Below are positions 8,301 to 15,215 of a stretch of 64,000 bases of DNA, one piece after another. The notes beneath the pieces are model-generated. The model searched no databases. It saw only the letters and a program-made list of their open reading frames with translations, and was not told the DNA's origin. The stretch comes from JAWKSY01 sp041402125 (lineage in GTDB: Bacteria; Planctomycetota; GCA-002687715; DRQF01): contig JAWKSY010000005.1 of the NCBI GenBank assembly GCA_041402125.1, forward strand, positions 124,001-188,000, read 5' to 3'. The stretch's first letter is position 1, and each line of letters starts with the position of its first letter. Both the position numbers and the translations under genes were made by a program.

Positions 8301-10244
8301 CGGGTGGCCATCATCCGCGCGCTCCGCGACGAGCCCGGCACCTCGCCCGACGTCCTCCGCGATCCGGACGGCGTGCCCGCCGACCTGCGGGAGCTCGTTC
8401 GCCTGCGGGCCGCCCTGGATGCCGACGACGTCACCGGAATCCTGACCGCCCTCGCCGAACTGGCGCGCCGTCAGCCCGATGGGGCCTGGGCGGGCTTCGA
8501 GCGCGACATCCGCGAGCGGATCACGCTCGAACGCGAGCGTCCCTCGCCGGCCTGGGCGTCGGCGCGGATGCGGACGGCCGGAAAGCGCAGCCGCGTCTTC
8601 CTCCCCGCCGTGCACGACTACTGGCGCGAGGCGCTCGCCGACGAGGAGCTCGCGGGCACGGCTCGTCGCCATCTCGCCCTGCTCGAGTTGAACCGCGCGC
8701 ACGAGGAGGAGGCCGCCGGCAAGGAGGCCACCGACTCGTGGAGCGAGGCGCATCGCGCCTGGGCCGATCTCCTCGCGTGTGAGGCGAGCTGGGCCGAGCT
8801 GAACGAGGAGCACGGAGCCGAGGCGGTCGCCGCGGTGCGCGCCGCGATCCCCCGCTGGATGCTCGACGCCCACCTGCGGCGCGCGGAGTTCCAGCTCGAC
8901 GCCCGCAAGCTCGCCCACGCGATCCGCCACGCCCGTATCGCGGCCGGATCACCGCTCGTCGACGAGGCGCAGCGACCCTGGCTGCGCGACCGGATCTACA
9001 CCGTCTTCGCGCCCGACGTCGACCGTCTGCTCGCGCGTCGGGACTATCACGGCGCGCTCGCGCAGCTCGACCGCGTCCTCCTCTGCGACCCGGGACACGA
9101 CCAGGCGCGACGCGAACTCATCCACGTCGTCTCCGACGCGATCTCGCGCTCCTTCGGCGTGCTCGACGCGTTCACGAAGCGACCCGATCCCTCCACCGTG
9201 CTCGAGCTCGCCGCGAGCATGAAGGAGTACCTCGTCATCGTCGAGCGCCACGCGCTGGAGATGGCCGAGGGCGATGCGCCCGAGGATCCGACGACGGCCG
9301 AGCGCCTCGCGATCACCCTTCGCGGCATCGGCTTCCTGCGCTTCCACCGCGATCGCGACCCCGCGGGCGCGGCCGCGATCCTCGACCGGGCGGCGGCACT
9401 CGTCCCCGCGACCGGACCGGTGGGGCGGGGCATCCAGAAGCTCCGGAGCGAGGTCGGCGTGCGCGACGTCGCCAGCCGGCTCGACGCCGGCGCGGCCGCC
9501 GTCGACTCCCGCGCGGCGCTCGCGGAGATCGACTCGCTCCTCGAGCGCGACCCCGACAACCGGGGGCTGCGGACCCAGCGCGTGCGCGCGCTCGTCGCGG
9601 ACGATCAGCCGGAGGCCGCGCTCGACGCGGCGCGCGAGATCTTCGAGTCGGCGCGGCGCGGCAACGACCCCGCCGCGGTCCGCGAGGCGACGGAGCTCAT
9701 CAACCAGGTCCAGAGCCGCCGCGAGACCGAGCGGAAGGAGTCCCGCCACGAGGACCTCGACGGCCTGATCGCCTCGGGCAACTGGCGGGCGGCCCAGGAC
9801 CTCTACCGCGAGCTCTCGGTCGGGCACGAGGACGACCCGGAGCTCATCGCGCGGCACGTCGAGATCCTCCTCGGTCTCCACAAGGTGCGGATCGCCAAGG
9901 AACAGCTCCGACGACTCGGCGGACGTCCCGAGGTCAAGGAGCAGCGTCGCATCCTCGAGGCGCGGGTGACCTGCCTGGAGTACATGGCGGCCAAGGGCGG
10001 CGACGTCTACGGCGCCTACGAGCTCTACGAGCGGCGCGACATCAAGCGCTGCCAGGCGCTCCTCTCGATGCTCTCGAACGCCGACGCACGCTGCGCTGGC
10101 GCCCGCTTCCTCAACGCGATCTGCCAGTACGAGCTCGAAGGGCTCGAGCGCGCGCGGCCGCTCGTCGAGGAGGCGCAGCGGATCGCGGTCGATCAGGACG
10201 CCATGTGGGTGATCGATCTCCTCCAGAAGGAGCTGCCGCTGTGA
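5373..10244 (+). CDS. Giant helical-repeat (TPR-like) protein
   Basis: A 1623-aa protein made almost entirely of amphipathic helices with no signal peptide or membrane segment, so cytoplasmic. TPR-like helix pairs recur (LAELHYRLAQWPQARRRFAE, ELAERALDAM, AEEFLGRLEE-type, IDSLLERDPDNRGLRTQRV, YELEGLERARPLVEEAQR). Charged residues are very frequent. ATG at 5373 (MRKQISDSYSL) is chosen; an in-frame GTG at 5352 would add seven residues and neither has a convincing ribosome site. The last codons overlap the GTG of the next gene as GTGA, implying coupled expression and perhaps a complex. Such proteins usually act as scaffolds; no catalytic motif is visible and the function is unknown. Confidence 0.75.
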   Translation: MRKQISDSYSLKADRFRQRLDEILDRVRGDSIARMEAGDLIGRQIVANLEPEVERSPEAASVLFAAQIERAGLYLESKGATPLDSAEALVDAHASLAHFPFLREHLERLVEPASRCLADLMKIGSRSTAWAVNRLLLDALMKCESGADRRAAALATFAQLLEAVVADERDHGATPFAVAVATWARRVAPEAGAAIDARLPALVAKEIDELETEVLLQTWRLVGDADPEASERMLRRLVAEERRDMEARQLYRRFLDAHPDRVETLETLLSGLAYVHPDPKLDYDGDLDALNATLAEFYGDREWPWRNQGLVARRHGDSLSALVNLARVMTMSGQPPELMGLLSPVVHGLGFEETARQFARFASPEERERFRLRVLDQIDAEPKSDAGCEKLIGHLERQLADPELPPEFAPAVRRRLAELHYRLAQWPQARRRFAELHEQAPTVELFAVRLAETAFFAGDEIEARRRLDGRFSDRVRPHVNYVRSLVASADGDPRAALELAERALDAMASAQQAGREEAHRNWIQIHQKVEKVAGDEIAHGALVSMLQNDVHASRHRDLTDLEAVLERRIVELALANGDVEHAREFLAHFESERGPNPELNRAGLRAALAADATDHAEFFLGRLEETDGEGGAEVALARAVIAARRGRLEEAERALGALLDQADEPRARLALAALQAERGDEAGALSLIGRKLDQRATEANRLRGILLERLGDAENAREAYRRAPGDGALRRFGLLSVAIGLAGPEHRRELEEGLRVLQGFQDSEAIEAQARGRAALAPDLERAAETLGVYRKRLGGEAERRVATLLACARATLGDVDGVLEEREAGMLPPALEAWTDLSLLVRRLSNVDGADDAALRDLVHDLDVVAMTEVDGRARNLAAILRTVSGEADLDFATESDTPGELVVAAGIAALRHGLEDALAERLREIAGSNETIAALAAATLELAKGRADATMVGAWRTEADRWGAPAPFTASDFRRVAIIRALRDEPGTSPDVLRDPDGVPADLRELVRLRAALDADDVTGILTALAELARRQPDGAWAGFERDIRERITLERERPSPAWASARMRTAGKRSRVFLPAVHDYWREALADEELAGTARRHLALLELNRAHEEEAAGKEATDSWSEAHRAWADLLACEASWAELNEEHGAEAVAAVRAAIPRWMLDAHLRRAEFQLDARKLAHAIRHARIAAGSPLVDEAQRPWLRDRIYTVFAPDVDRLLARRDYHGALAQLDRVLLCDPGHDQARRELIHVVSDAISRSFGVLDAFTKRPDPSTVLELAASMKEYLVIVERHALEMAEGDAPEDPTTAERLAITLRGIGFLRFHRDRDPAGAAAILDRAAALVPATGPVGRGIQKLRSEVGVRDVASRLDAGAAAVDSRAALAEIDSLLERDPDNRGLRTQRVRALVADDQPEAALDAAREIFESARRGNDPAAVREATELINQVQSRRETERKESRHEDLDGLIASGNWRAAQDLYRELSVGHEDDPELIARHVEILLGLHKVRIAKEQLRRLGGRPEVKEQRRILEARVTCLEYMAAKGGDVYGAYELYERRDIKRCQALLSMLSNADARCAGARFLNAICQYELEGLERARPLVEEAQRIAVDQDAMWVIDLLQKELPL

Positions 10245-10747
10245 AGCACCCGGCCCTCGAGCACCGCAAGAACCCCTTCGCGATCGACGGCCTGCAGCCG
10301 CCCGTCGCGCGGTCGCCCCTGGCGATCCTCGACGTCGATCCGCCGCGCCTGGAGTCGGAGGGCGTCGATCACGCGCTCGCGATCGCCCGCGCGCTGCTGG
10401 AACGCGAGCCCGAGATGGCGCTCGTCTACGGGGCGCGCATCGGTCCGAACGATCTCGAATGGGCGGCCGAGCGTCTCCGTCAGCCCGAGGGTCGCCTCCT
10501 GGCCGAGCTCCTCGATTTCCCGCACCACGAGGTCGACCTCGGCGACCGCGAGCCGCTGCGGGAGGCGCTCGCCGCCGCGGTGGCGGATCTCGGAGAGCCC
10601 CGGGGTCCCCGGCCTTCCGATCTCGGCCTGGTGGCCGAGCTCGTCGCCCGGGTCAATCCCGCCCCCGAGCCCGAGGAGCTCGCGCCCTTCGTGCCGCGAC
10701 TGCCCGAGCTGCCCTCGAGCGCGTCGATCCTCTCCGAGCTCATCTGA
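10241..10747 (+). CDS. Hypothetical protein coupled to the giant TPR-like gene
   Basis: A 168-aa soluble protein starting with GTG at 10241 inside the GTGA overlap with the preceding gene (VKHPALEHRKNPFAIDG). No signal peptide, membrane segment or known motif is recognised. It is rich in Leu, Pro and acidic residues, with a DFPHHEVDLGDREPL segment in the middle. The four-base overlap argues for co-translation with the TPR-like protein and possibly a physical partnership. Function unknown. Confidence 0.65.
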   Translation: MKHPALEHRKNPFAIDGLQPPVARSPLAILDVDPPRLESEGVDHALAIARALLEREPEMALVYGARIGPNDLEWAAERLRQPEGRLLAELLDFPHHEVDLGDREPLREALAAAVADLGEPRGPRPSDLGLVAELVARVNPAPEPEELAPFVPRLPELPSSASILSELI

Positions 10748-10810
10748 TCCCTCTCGCGGCTCCGCTCGGCCGCGCGTCATCCCATCGGGCTCCGACCGCG
10801 TCTCGCGGAC

Positions 10811-10839
10811 TTGACGCGGACTTTCCGTTCGCGTTCCAT
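10811..10839 (+). promoter_or_regulatory. Candidate promoter of the DUF4870 gene
   Basis: TTGACG (10811-10816) is followed by a 17-bp spacer and TTCCAT (10834-10839). The -35 box is close to consensus and the -10 is weak. Transcription would begin about 30 nt before the ATG at 10879. Confidence 0.45.
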
Positions 10840-10878
10840 GGCACCGGACGTTCCCCGCCGCCAACGGAGTCGACGACG

Positions 10879-11262
10879 ATGGCCGACCTGCTCGGTACCA
10901 CCACGCCCTGGCCGACCGAACTGCGCCCCGAGGAGAAGACCTGGGGGATGATCTGTCACCTCTCGAGCCTGGCCGGGTACGTCATCCCCCTCGGGTGGAT
11001 CCTCGGGCCGCTCATCTGGTGGCAGATGAAGAAGGACGAGTCGAGCTTCGTCGATGATCAGGGCAAGGAGGCGCTTAACTTCGCCATCACCTTCGCGATC
11101 GCCATCGTCGTCTGCATCGTGCTCGTCGCCGTCTTCTGCATCGGCGCCTTCCTCGCGCCGATCGTGGGAACCTACGCGCTGGTCCTGCAGATCGTCGCCG
11201 GCATCAAGGCGAGCGAGGGACAACGCTTCGTCTATCCCTTCACGATCCGCTTCGTGAAGTGA
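10879..11262 (+). CDS. DUF4870 family small membrane protein
   Basis: A 127-aa protein of the DUF4870 (Tic20-like) family. It shows the family opening EEKTWGMICHLSSLAGYVIP, a first membrane span around the PLGWILGPLIWW segment, the conserved DDQGKEALNFAI motif, and two further hydrophobic spans (AITFAIAIVVCIVLVAVFCI and the segment around APIVGTYALVLQIVAGI). It ends with a short basic tail, YPFTIRFVK. ATG 10879 is preceded by CGGAG. The gene stands alone between a candidate promoter and a 14-bp hairpin. The family's biochemical role is unknown. Confidence 0.9.
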   Translation: MADLLGTTTPWPTELRPEEKTWGMICHLSSLAGYVIPLGWILGPLIWWQMKKDESSFVDDQGKEALNFAITFAIAIVVCIVLVAVFCIGAFLAPIVGTYALVLQIVAGIKASEGQRFVYPFTIRFVK

Positions 11263-11275
11263 GCCCGATCGACGC

Positions 11276-11315
11276 GAAGGGGGCCCGCGCCCGTGGCCGG
11301 TCGCGGGCCCCCTTC
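11276..11315. terminator. Bidirectional hairpin between DUF4870 gene and korB
   Basis: A perfect 14-bp stem (GAAGGGGGCCCGCG at 11276-11289 with its complement at 11302-11315) encloses a 12-nt loop. It sits between two convergent genes. There is no U-tract, as with most hairpins of this window, so it may act with low efficiency or Rho. Confidence 0.7.
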
Positions 11316-11350
11316 GTCGTCGGCGCAAGGATCCGGAGCGGCGGGGCCGA

Positions 11351-12361
11351 TCAGCCCTCGACGGTCCAGATGTCGCCGGAGTAGAGCAGCGCGTCGAGGC
11401 TGCCGGCGCCCTTCTTCTCGCGCGCGGCGGCGAGCTGCCGGTAGATGCCGTCCTCGAAGTTCTCGGCCGGCCGCGAGTGCAGCACGCCGATGGGGGAGGG
11501 CAGACCCGGCGAGACCTGGCCGCAGAAGAGCCAGGCCATCGCGGCGTCGGTCTCGTCCCAGACGAGGAGGTCCTCGACGGCGTGATCCGCGAGGGAGACG
11601 ACCTCGAGGCGCAGCCCGCGCAGGACGATGCCCTTGTCGCTCTCGCGACCGAAGACGAGCGGCTCGCCGTGCTTCACGTGGACGAGGTGGTCCTCGCGGA
11701 TGTTGCGGTCGGCGACGTCGGCCCAGGCGCCGTCGTTGAAGATGTTGCAGTTCTGCATGATCTCGATGAAGGCGCCGCCCTCGTGCAGGGCCGCGCGCTT
11801 CATGACCTCGATGAGCTCCGCACCCATGATGTCCACGCCGCGCGCGATGAAGGTCGCGCCGGCGCCGAGGGCGACCTGGATCGGATCGAAGGGCGTGTCG
11901 AGCGAGCCCATCGGCGTGGACTTCGTGACCTTGCCGACCTCGCTCGTCGGCGAGTACTGACCCTTCGTCAGGCCGTAGATGCGGTTGTTGAACAGCAGCA
12001 TCTTGATCCCGACCCGGCGGCGCAGCGCGTGGATCAGGTGGTTGCCGCCGATCGAGAGCGCATCGCCGTCACCGGTGACCATCCACACGTCGAGCGCGGG
12101 GTTCGCCAGCTTGACGCCGGTCGCGATCGCCGGCGCGCGGCCGTGGATCGTGTGGAAGCCGTAGGTCTCCATGTAGTAGGGGAAGCGGCTGGAGCAGCCG
12201 ATCCCCGAGATGAAGACGACGTCCTCGCGGCGCCGGCCGAGTTCGACCATCGCGCCCTGGACCGCGTTGAGGATCGCGTAGTCGCCGCAGCCCGGACACC
12301 AGCGGACGTCCTGGTCCGTCTTGAAGTCCTTCTTGGTCAGCGGTTCCGGCGTGGTGTTCAT
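11351..12361 (-). CDS. korB: 2-oxoacid:ferredoxin oxidoreductase beta subunit (KorB)
   Basis: The thiamine-diphosphate-binding beta subunit of a 2-oxoacid (probably 2-oxoglutarate) ferredoxin oxidoreductase, which makes acyl-CoA and reduced ferredoxin. The 336-aa protein has the CPGCGDYAILNAVQ N-terminus, the TPP/Mg motif GDGDALSIGGNH and NNRIYGLTKGQYSPTS, typical of KorB. Acceptor and substrate are inferred. It lies directly downstream of korA. The start is either ATG 12361 or GTG 12370; the GTG overlaps the korA stop as GTGA and has GAGGAG at better spacing (8 nt), so it is a serious alternative that adds three residues. Confidence 0.92.
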   Translation of the reverse strand: MNTTPEPLTKKDFKTDQDVRWCPGCGDYAILNAVQGAMVELGRRREDVVFISGIGCSSRFPYYMETYGFHTIHGRAPAIATGVKLANPALDVWMVTGDGDALSIGGNHLIHALRRRVGIKMLLFNNRIYGLTKGQYSPTSEVGKVTKSTPMGSLDTPFDPIQVALGAGATFIARGVDIMGAELIEVMKRAALHEGGAFIEIMQNCNIFNDGAWADVADRNIREDHLVHVKHGEPLVFGRESDKGIVLRGLRLEVVSLADHAVEDLLVWDETDAAMAWLFCGQVSPGLPSPIGVLHSRPAENFEDGIYRQLAAAREKKGAGSLDALLYSGDIWTVEG

Positions 12362-12366
12362 GGTGG

Positions 12367-14235
12367 TCACCCGAGGATCTCCTCGACGCGGTGCATGATC
12401 TCGTCCGTCGTGAAGGGCTGGCCCTCCACCTTGGAGTAGGACTGGACCTCCAGGCCGAGCTGGCCGCGGAGGATGAGCGCGAGCTGTCCCTTGTTCATCT
12501 CGGGCACGAGGACGGTCTCGTAGCGAGCCATCACCTCGGCGAGATTCGAGGGGAAGGGGTTCAGATGGCGCAGGTGCGCCCGGGCCACCGACTCGCCGCG
12601 GCCGAAGAGACGGTCGACGGCCCCCGTGATCGGTCCGCGCGTCGAGCCCCAGCCGAGGACGAGCACCTTGCCCTCGGAGGCTCCGTGCGTCTCGAGCGGC
12701 GGGATGTCCTGCGCGATCCGCGCGACCTTGTCGTGGCGGAGGTCGGTCATGCGCTGGTGGTTCACCGGGTCGTAGTTGACGTTGCCGGTGACGTCCTGCT
12801 TCTCGAGACCGCCGATGCGGTGCTGGAGTCCCGGCGTGCCGGGAATCGCCCAGGGGCGCGCGAGCGTCTCGGGGTCGCGGCGGTAGGGGCGGAAGTCCTC
12901 CGCGTCCTCGGCGCCCGGATGCCGGACCTCGATGGGCTTCAGGTCGGAGACCTCCGGCAGACGCCAGGGCTCGGCGCCGTTCGCGATGTAGCCGTCCGAG
13001 AGGAGGACGACCGGCGTCATGTAGCGGATCGCGATCCGGGCCGCCTCGATCACGGCGTCGAAGCAATCGCCGGGCGACTGCGTGCAGAGCACCGGGATGG
13101 GGCTGTCGCCGTTGCGGCCGAACAGGGCCTGCAGGAGATCCGACTGCTCGGTCTTCGTGGGGAGGCCGGTCGAGGGGCCTCCGCGCTGGACGTCGATCAC
13201 GAGCAGCGGCAGCTCGGTCATGATCGCGAGGTTGACCGCCTCGGACTTCAGGGCGAAGCCGGGGCCGCTCGTCGTGGTGACGCCGAGCTGGCCCGCGAAG
13301 GACGCCCCGATCGCCGAGCAGACCGCCGCGATCTCGTCCTCGGCCTGGAAGGTCACGAAGTCGAAGTTCTTGTAGCCGGCGACCTGGTGGAGGATGTCGC
13401 TCGCGGGCGTGATCGGGTACGAGCCGAGCACGATGCGCTTGCCGGAGAGGACGCCCGCCGCGGCGAGCCCCATGCCGAGCGCCTGGTTGCCCTGGATGTT
13501 GCGGTAGGTGCCCGGGGCGAGGTCGGCCTTCGGGACCTCGTAGGAGGTCTGGAAGAGCCCGGTGATGTCGGCGTAGTTGTAGCCGGCGCGGAGCACCTTG
13601 ATGTTCGCCTCGGCGAGCTCCGGCTTCTTGCGGCGCATGCCGAAGGTCTCGTGCAGCCAGCGCTCGGTCACGTCGAGCGGCCGGTTGTAGAGCCAGTAGA
13701 CCATGCCGAGGGCGAAGAAGTTCTTGCAGCGCTGGACCGACTTCGCGTCGAGCCCGTCGTCCTTCAGCGTCTCCTTCGTCAGCGTCGTGAGCTGGACCTT
13801 CACCAGTCGGAAGGCGTCGAGGCTGCCGTCCTCGAGCGGGTTGGTCTCGCACTTCGCCTTCTGGAGGTCGACCTTCCCGAAGGAGTCGGTGTTGACGATG
13901 ACGATGGCGTTCGGCTGGAGGTCCTTGAGGTTCACCACCAGCGCGGCCGGGTTCATCGCGACCAGCACGTCGGGGCTGTCGCCCGGCGTGTGGATGTCGA
14001 AGCTCGAGAAGCGGACCTGGAAGCCCGAGACGCCGGGCCGCGTCCCCGCGGGAGCGCGGATCTCGGCCGGGTAGTCCGGGAAGGTCGCGAGGTCGTTGCC
14101 GACGATCGCCGAGGTGTTGGTGAACTGGCTGCCGGTGATCTGCATGCCGTCGCCGGAGTCGCCGGCGAAGCGGATCGTCGCCTGCTCCAGGGTCTCGACC
14201 GCACGGTCGTTCGTCGTCTTCGCGTCGCTGGACAT
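12367..14235 (-). CDS. korA: 2-oxoacid:ferredoxin oxidoreductase gamma-alpha fusion (KorA)
   Basis: A 622-aa subunit in which the gamma domain (residues about 18-200; IRFAGDSGDGMQITG, YPAEIRAPAGTRPGVSG) is fused to the alpha, pyruvate-ferredoxin oxidoreductase-like domain (from about 220; GNQALGMGLAAAGVLSGKR, SYPITPASDILH, GPGFALKSEAVNLA, RGGPSTGLPTK). This is the usual layout of two-subunit KorAB enzymes that feed ferredoxin from the TCA cycle. It is followed immediately by korB. ATG 14235 (MSSDAKTTND) is preferred because further upstream the frame is low-complexity and holds the promoter. A near-consensus promoter and a palindromic operator lie about 165-200 bp upstream. Confidence 0.92.
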   Translation of the reverse strand: MSSDAKTTNDRAVETLEQATIRFAGDSGDGMQITGSQFTNTSAIVGNDLATFPDYPAEIRAPAGTRPGVSGFQVRFSSFDIHTPGDSPDVLVAMNPAALVVNLKDLQPNAIVIVNTDSFGKVDLQKAKCETNPLEDGSLDAFRLVKVQLTTLTKETLKDDGLDAKSVQRCKNFFALGMVYWLYNRPLDVTERWLHETFGMRRKKPELAEANIKVLRAGYNYADITGLFQTSYEVPKADLAPGTYRNIQGNQALGMGLAAAGVLSGKRIVLGSYPITPASDILHQVAGYKNFDFVTFQAEDEIAAVCSAIGASFAGQLGVTTTSGPGFALKSEAVNLAIMTELPLLVIDVQRGGPSTGLPTKTEQSDLLQALFGRNGDSPIPVLCTQSPGDCFDAVIEAARIAIRYMTPVVLLSDGYIANGAEPWRLPEVSDLKPIEVRHPGAEDAEDFRPYRRDPETLARPWAIPGTPGLQHRIGGLEKQDVTGNVNYDPVNHQRMTDLRHDKVARIAQDIPPLETHGASEGKVLVLGWGSTRGPITGAVDRLFGRGESVARAHLRHLNPFPSNLAEVMARYETVLVPEMNKGQLALILRGQLGLEVQSYSKVEGQPFTTDEIMHRVEEILG

Positions 14236-14397
14236 GGGAACCCGTTCGCGTCGCCGAGGGGCGACGTCCCTTGCGCGGGCCGCCATGGCGCCGTCCCGGT
14301 CCCCGACCGGTCCGGCCCTCACCGCCGCGGCCCGGCCGGGCGCGGAGTTCGGGGGCGGCCCCCTGTTCCTGCCCGCCGAAGCCCCGACGAGCGCGCG

Positions 14398-14426
14398 ATT
14401 ATAAGAGGCCCGCCGTTTTGAACCAA
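14398..14426 (-). promoter_or_regulatory. korAB promoter
   Basis: Reading on the minus strand: -35 TTGGTT (14426-14421), 17-bp spacer, -10 TATAAT (14403-14398), a perfect -10. It is one of the strongest sigma-70-like promoters in the window and points at korA. Confidence 0.7.
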
Positions 14427-14434
14427 TGTTCAAA
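14417..14434. promoter_or_regulatory. Operator-like palindrome over the korAB -35 box
   Basis: A perfect inverted repeat TTTGAAC-CAAT-GTTCAAA (7-bp arms, 4-bp spacer) covers the -35 box of the korAB promoter. Its AT-rich arms, symmetry and placement are those of a repressor operator, for example of a TetR-type dimer. The regulator is not identified. Confidence 0.6.
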
Positions 14435-14564
14435 CGCACCGCGCCGCGTCGCCCGCGGTCGTCGAGAACCTCCTGTCCGGCAGAGGCTTGCGTCCCTCGG
14501 TCGCCCGGCCGCCGGCGCCCGCCGGCCCGGCCCCTACCCCCGGCCGTCCGGTGGGGCGGCAGAT

Positions 14565-14593
14565 TTCACAAAGCATGTTTTGTGTCGTCAAAG
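14565..14593 (+). promoter_or_regulatory. Candidate promoter with internal dyad
   Basis: TTCACA (14565-14570), a 17-bp spacer and TCAAAG (14588-14593) could drive the exported-protein gene at 14716. The dyad CACAAA-N6-TTTGTG (14567-14584) overlaps the -35 and spacer, which would suit control by a DNA-binding dimer. The -10 match is weak. Confidence 0.35.
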
Positions 14594-14715
14594 CTAAACC
14601 CCGCCGCGCGCCCGGGCCGATCAGTCCGGGTGAGCTTCCCCGGGACCGTCGGCGGTCCAGGCACCCCACCCCGGCGAGCCCTGTTCGGATCCACCCTTTC
14701 CCTGGAGCAAGCCCC

Positions 14716-15201
14716 ATGAAGATTGCGCTCGGCGTCGTCCTCGTGCTCGGTCTCGCCCTCGGCCTCTCGTCCCGCGACGAAGAGGCCGGAGCGGCCGTCA
14801 TCGCGATGGACGTGAACGACCTCACGGACGGTTCGACCCTCATCATTCGCGCCCACGTCATCGGCCAGGACGTCGCCTGGACCGAGGACGGCAACATGAT
14901 CGTCTCGAGCTTCGAGCTGCAGCCGATCGAGACCCTCAAGGGTCAGGTCAGCGGCAACCCCGTGGTCAAGGTGCCGGGCGGCGAGATCGACGGCCTCAAG
15001 ATCCGCAACGGCGAGGCCCCGGTCTTCGCGCTGGGCGAGCAGGTCGTCGTCTTCCTGAAGGCGAACGCCGACGGCACCTGGCTCACCTACGGGTGGTTCC
15101 AGGGCAAGTACACGTTGCTCTCGGACCTCGGAGTCCGCGAGCTGGCCGGTACCAACTACGACTCCTTCCGCGCCCAGATCCTGGCCGCGGTCGGCAACTG
15201 A
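14716..15201 (+). CDS. Small exported protein of unknown function
   Basis: A 161-aa protein beginning MKIALGVVLVLGLALGLSS, a signal peptide or membrane anchor. The mature part is a compact beta-rich domain (STLIIRAHVIGQDVAWTEDG, SFELQPIETLKGQ, GEQVVVFLKANADGTW). It resembles small secreted domains in which a LKG-type segment precedes a VVKVPGG strand. GGAG lies 9 nt before the ATG. It lies directly upstream of the matrixin-like protease (14-bp gap), so the two are probably co-expressed and it could be an accessory or inhibitor; this is an inference from position. Confidence 0.75.
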   Translation: MKIALGVVLVLGLALGLSSRDEEAGAAVIAMDVNDLTDGSTLIIRAHVIGQDVAWTEDGNMIVSSFELQPIETLKGQVSGNPVVKVPGGEIDGLKIRNGEAPVFALGEQVVVFLKANADGTWLTYGWFQGKYTLLSDLGVRELAGTNYDSFRAQILAAVGN

Positions 15202-15215
15202 TGGAGACCGGAACG

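Larger units (their letters stand above)
14236..14715. other. Divergent regulatory region korAB / exported protein
   Basis: This 480-bp gap contains the korAB promoter with a palindrome over its -35 box, and further right a second dyad overlapping a weaker plus-strand promoter. The korAB leader (about 155 nt) is GC-rich and has no recognisable riboswitch. Confidence 0.6.

Noticed and set aside
5292..8930. Long minus-strand open frame of 1212 codons opposite the giant TPR-like gene
   Set aside because: It is the antisense shadow of a real gene in GC-rich DNA; its translation is Gly/Arg/Val-rich with no domain, while the plus strand shows helical repeats and a coupled neighbour.
11293..11739. 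Short plus-strand Arg/Ser-rich frame opposite korB
   Set aside because: Antisense shadow of korB with no start signal or domain.
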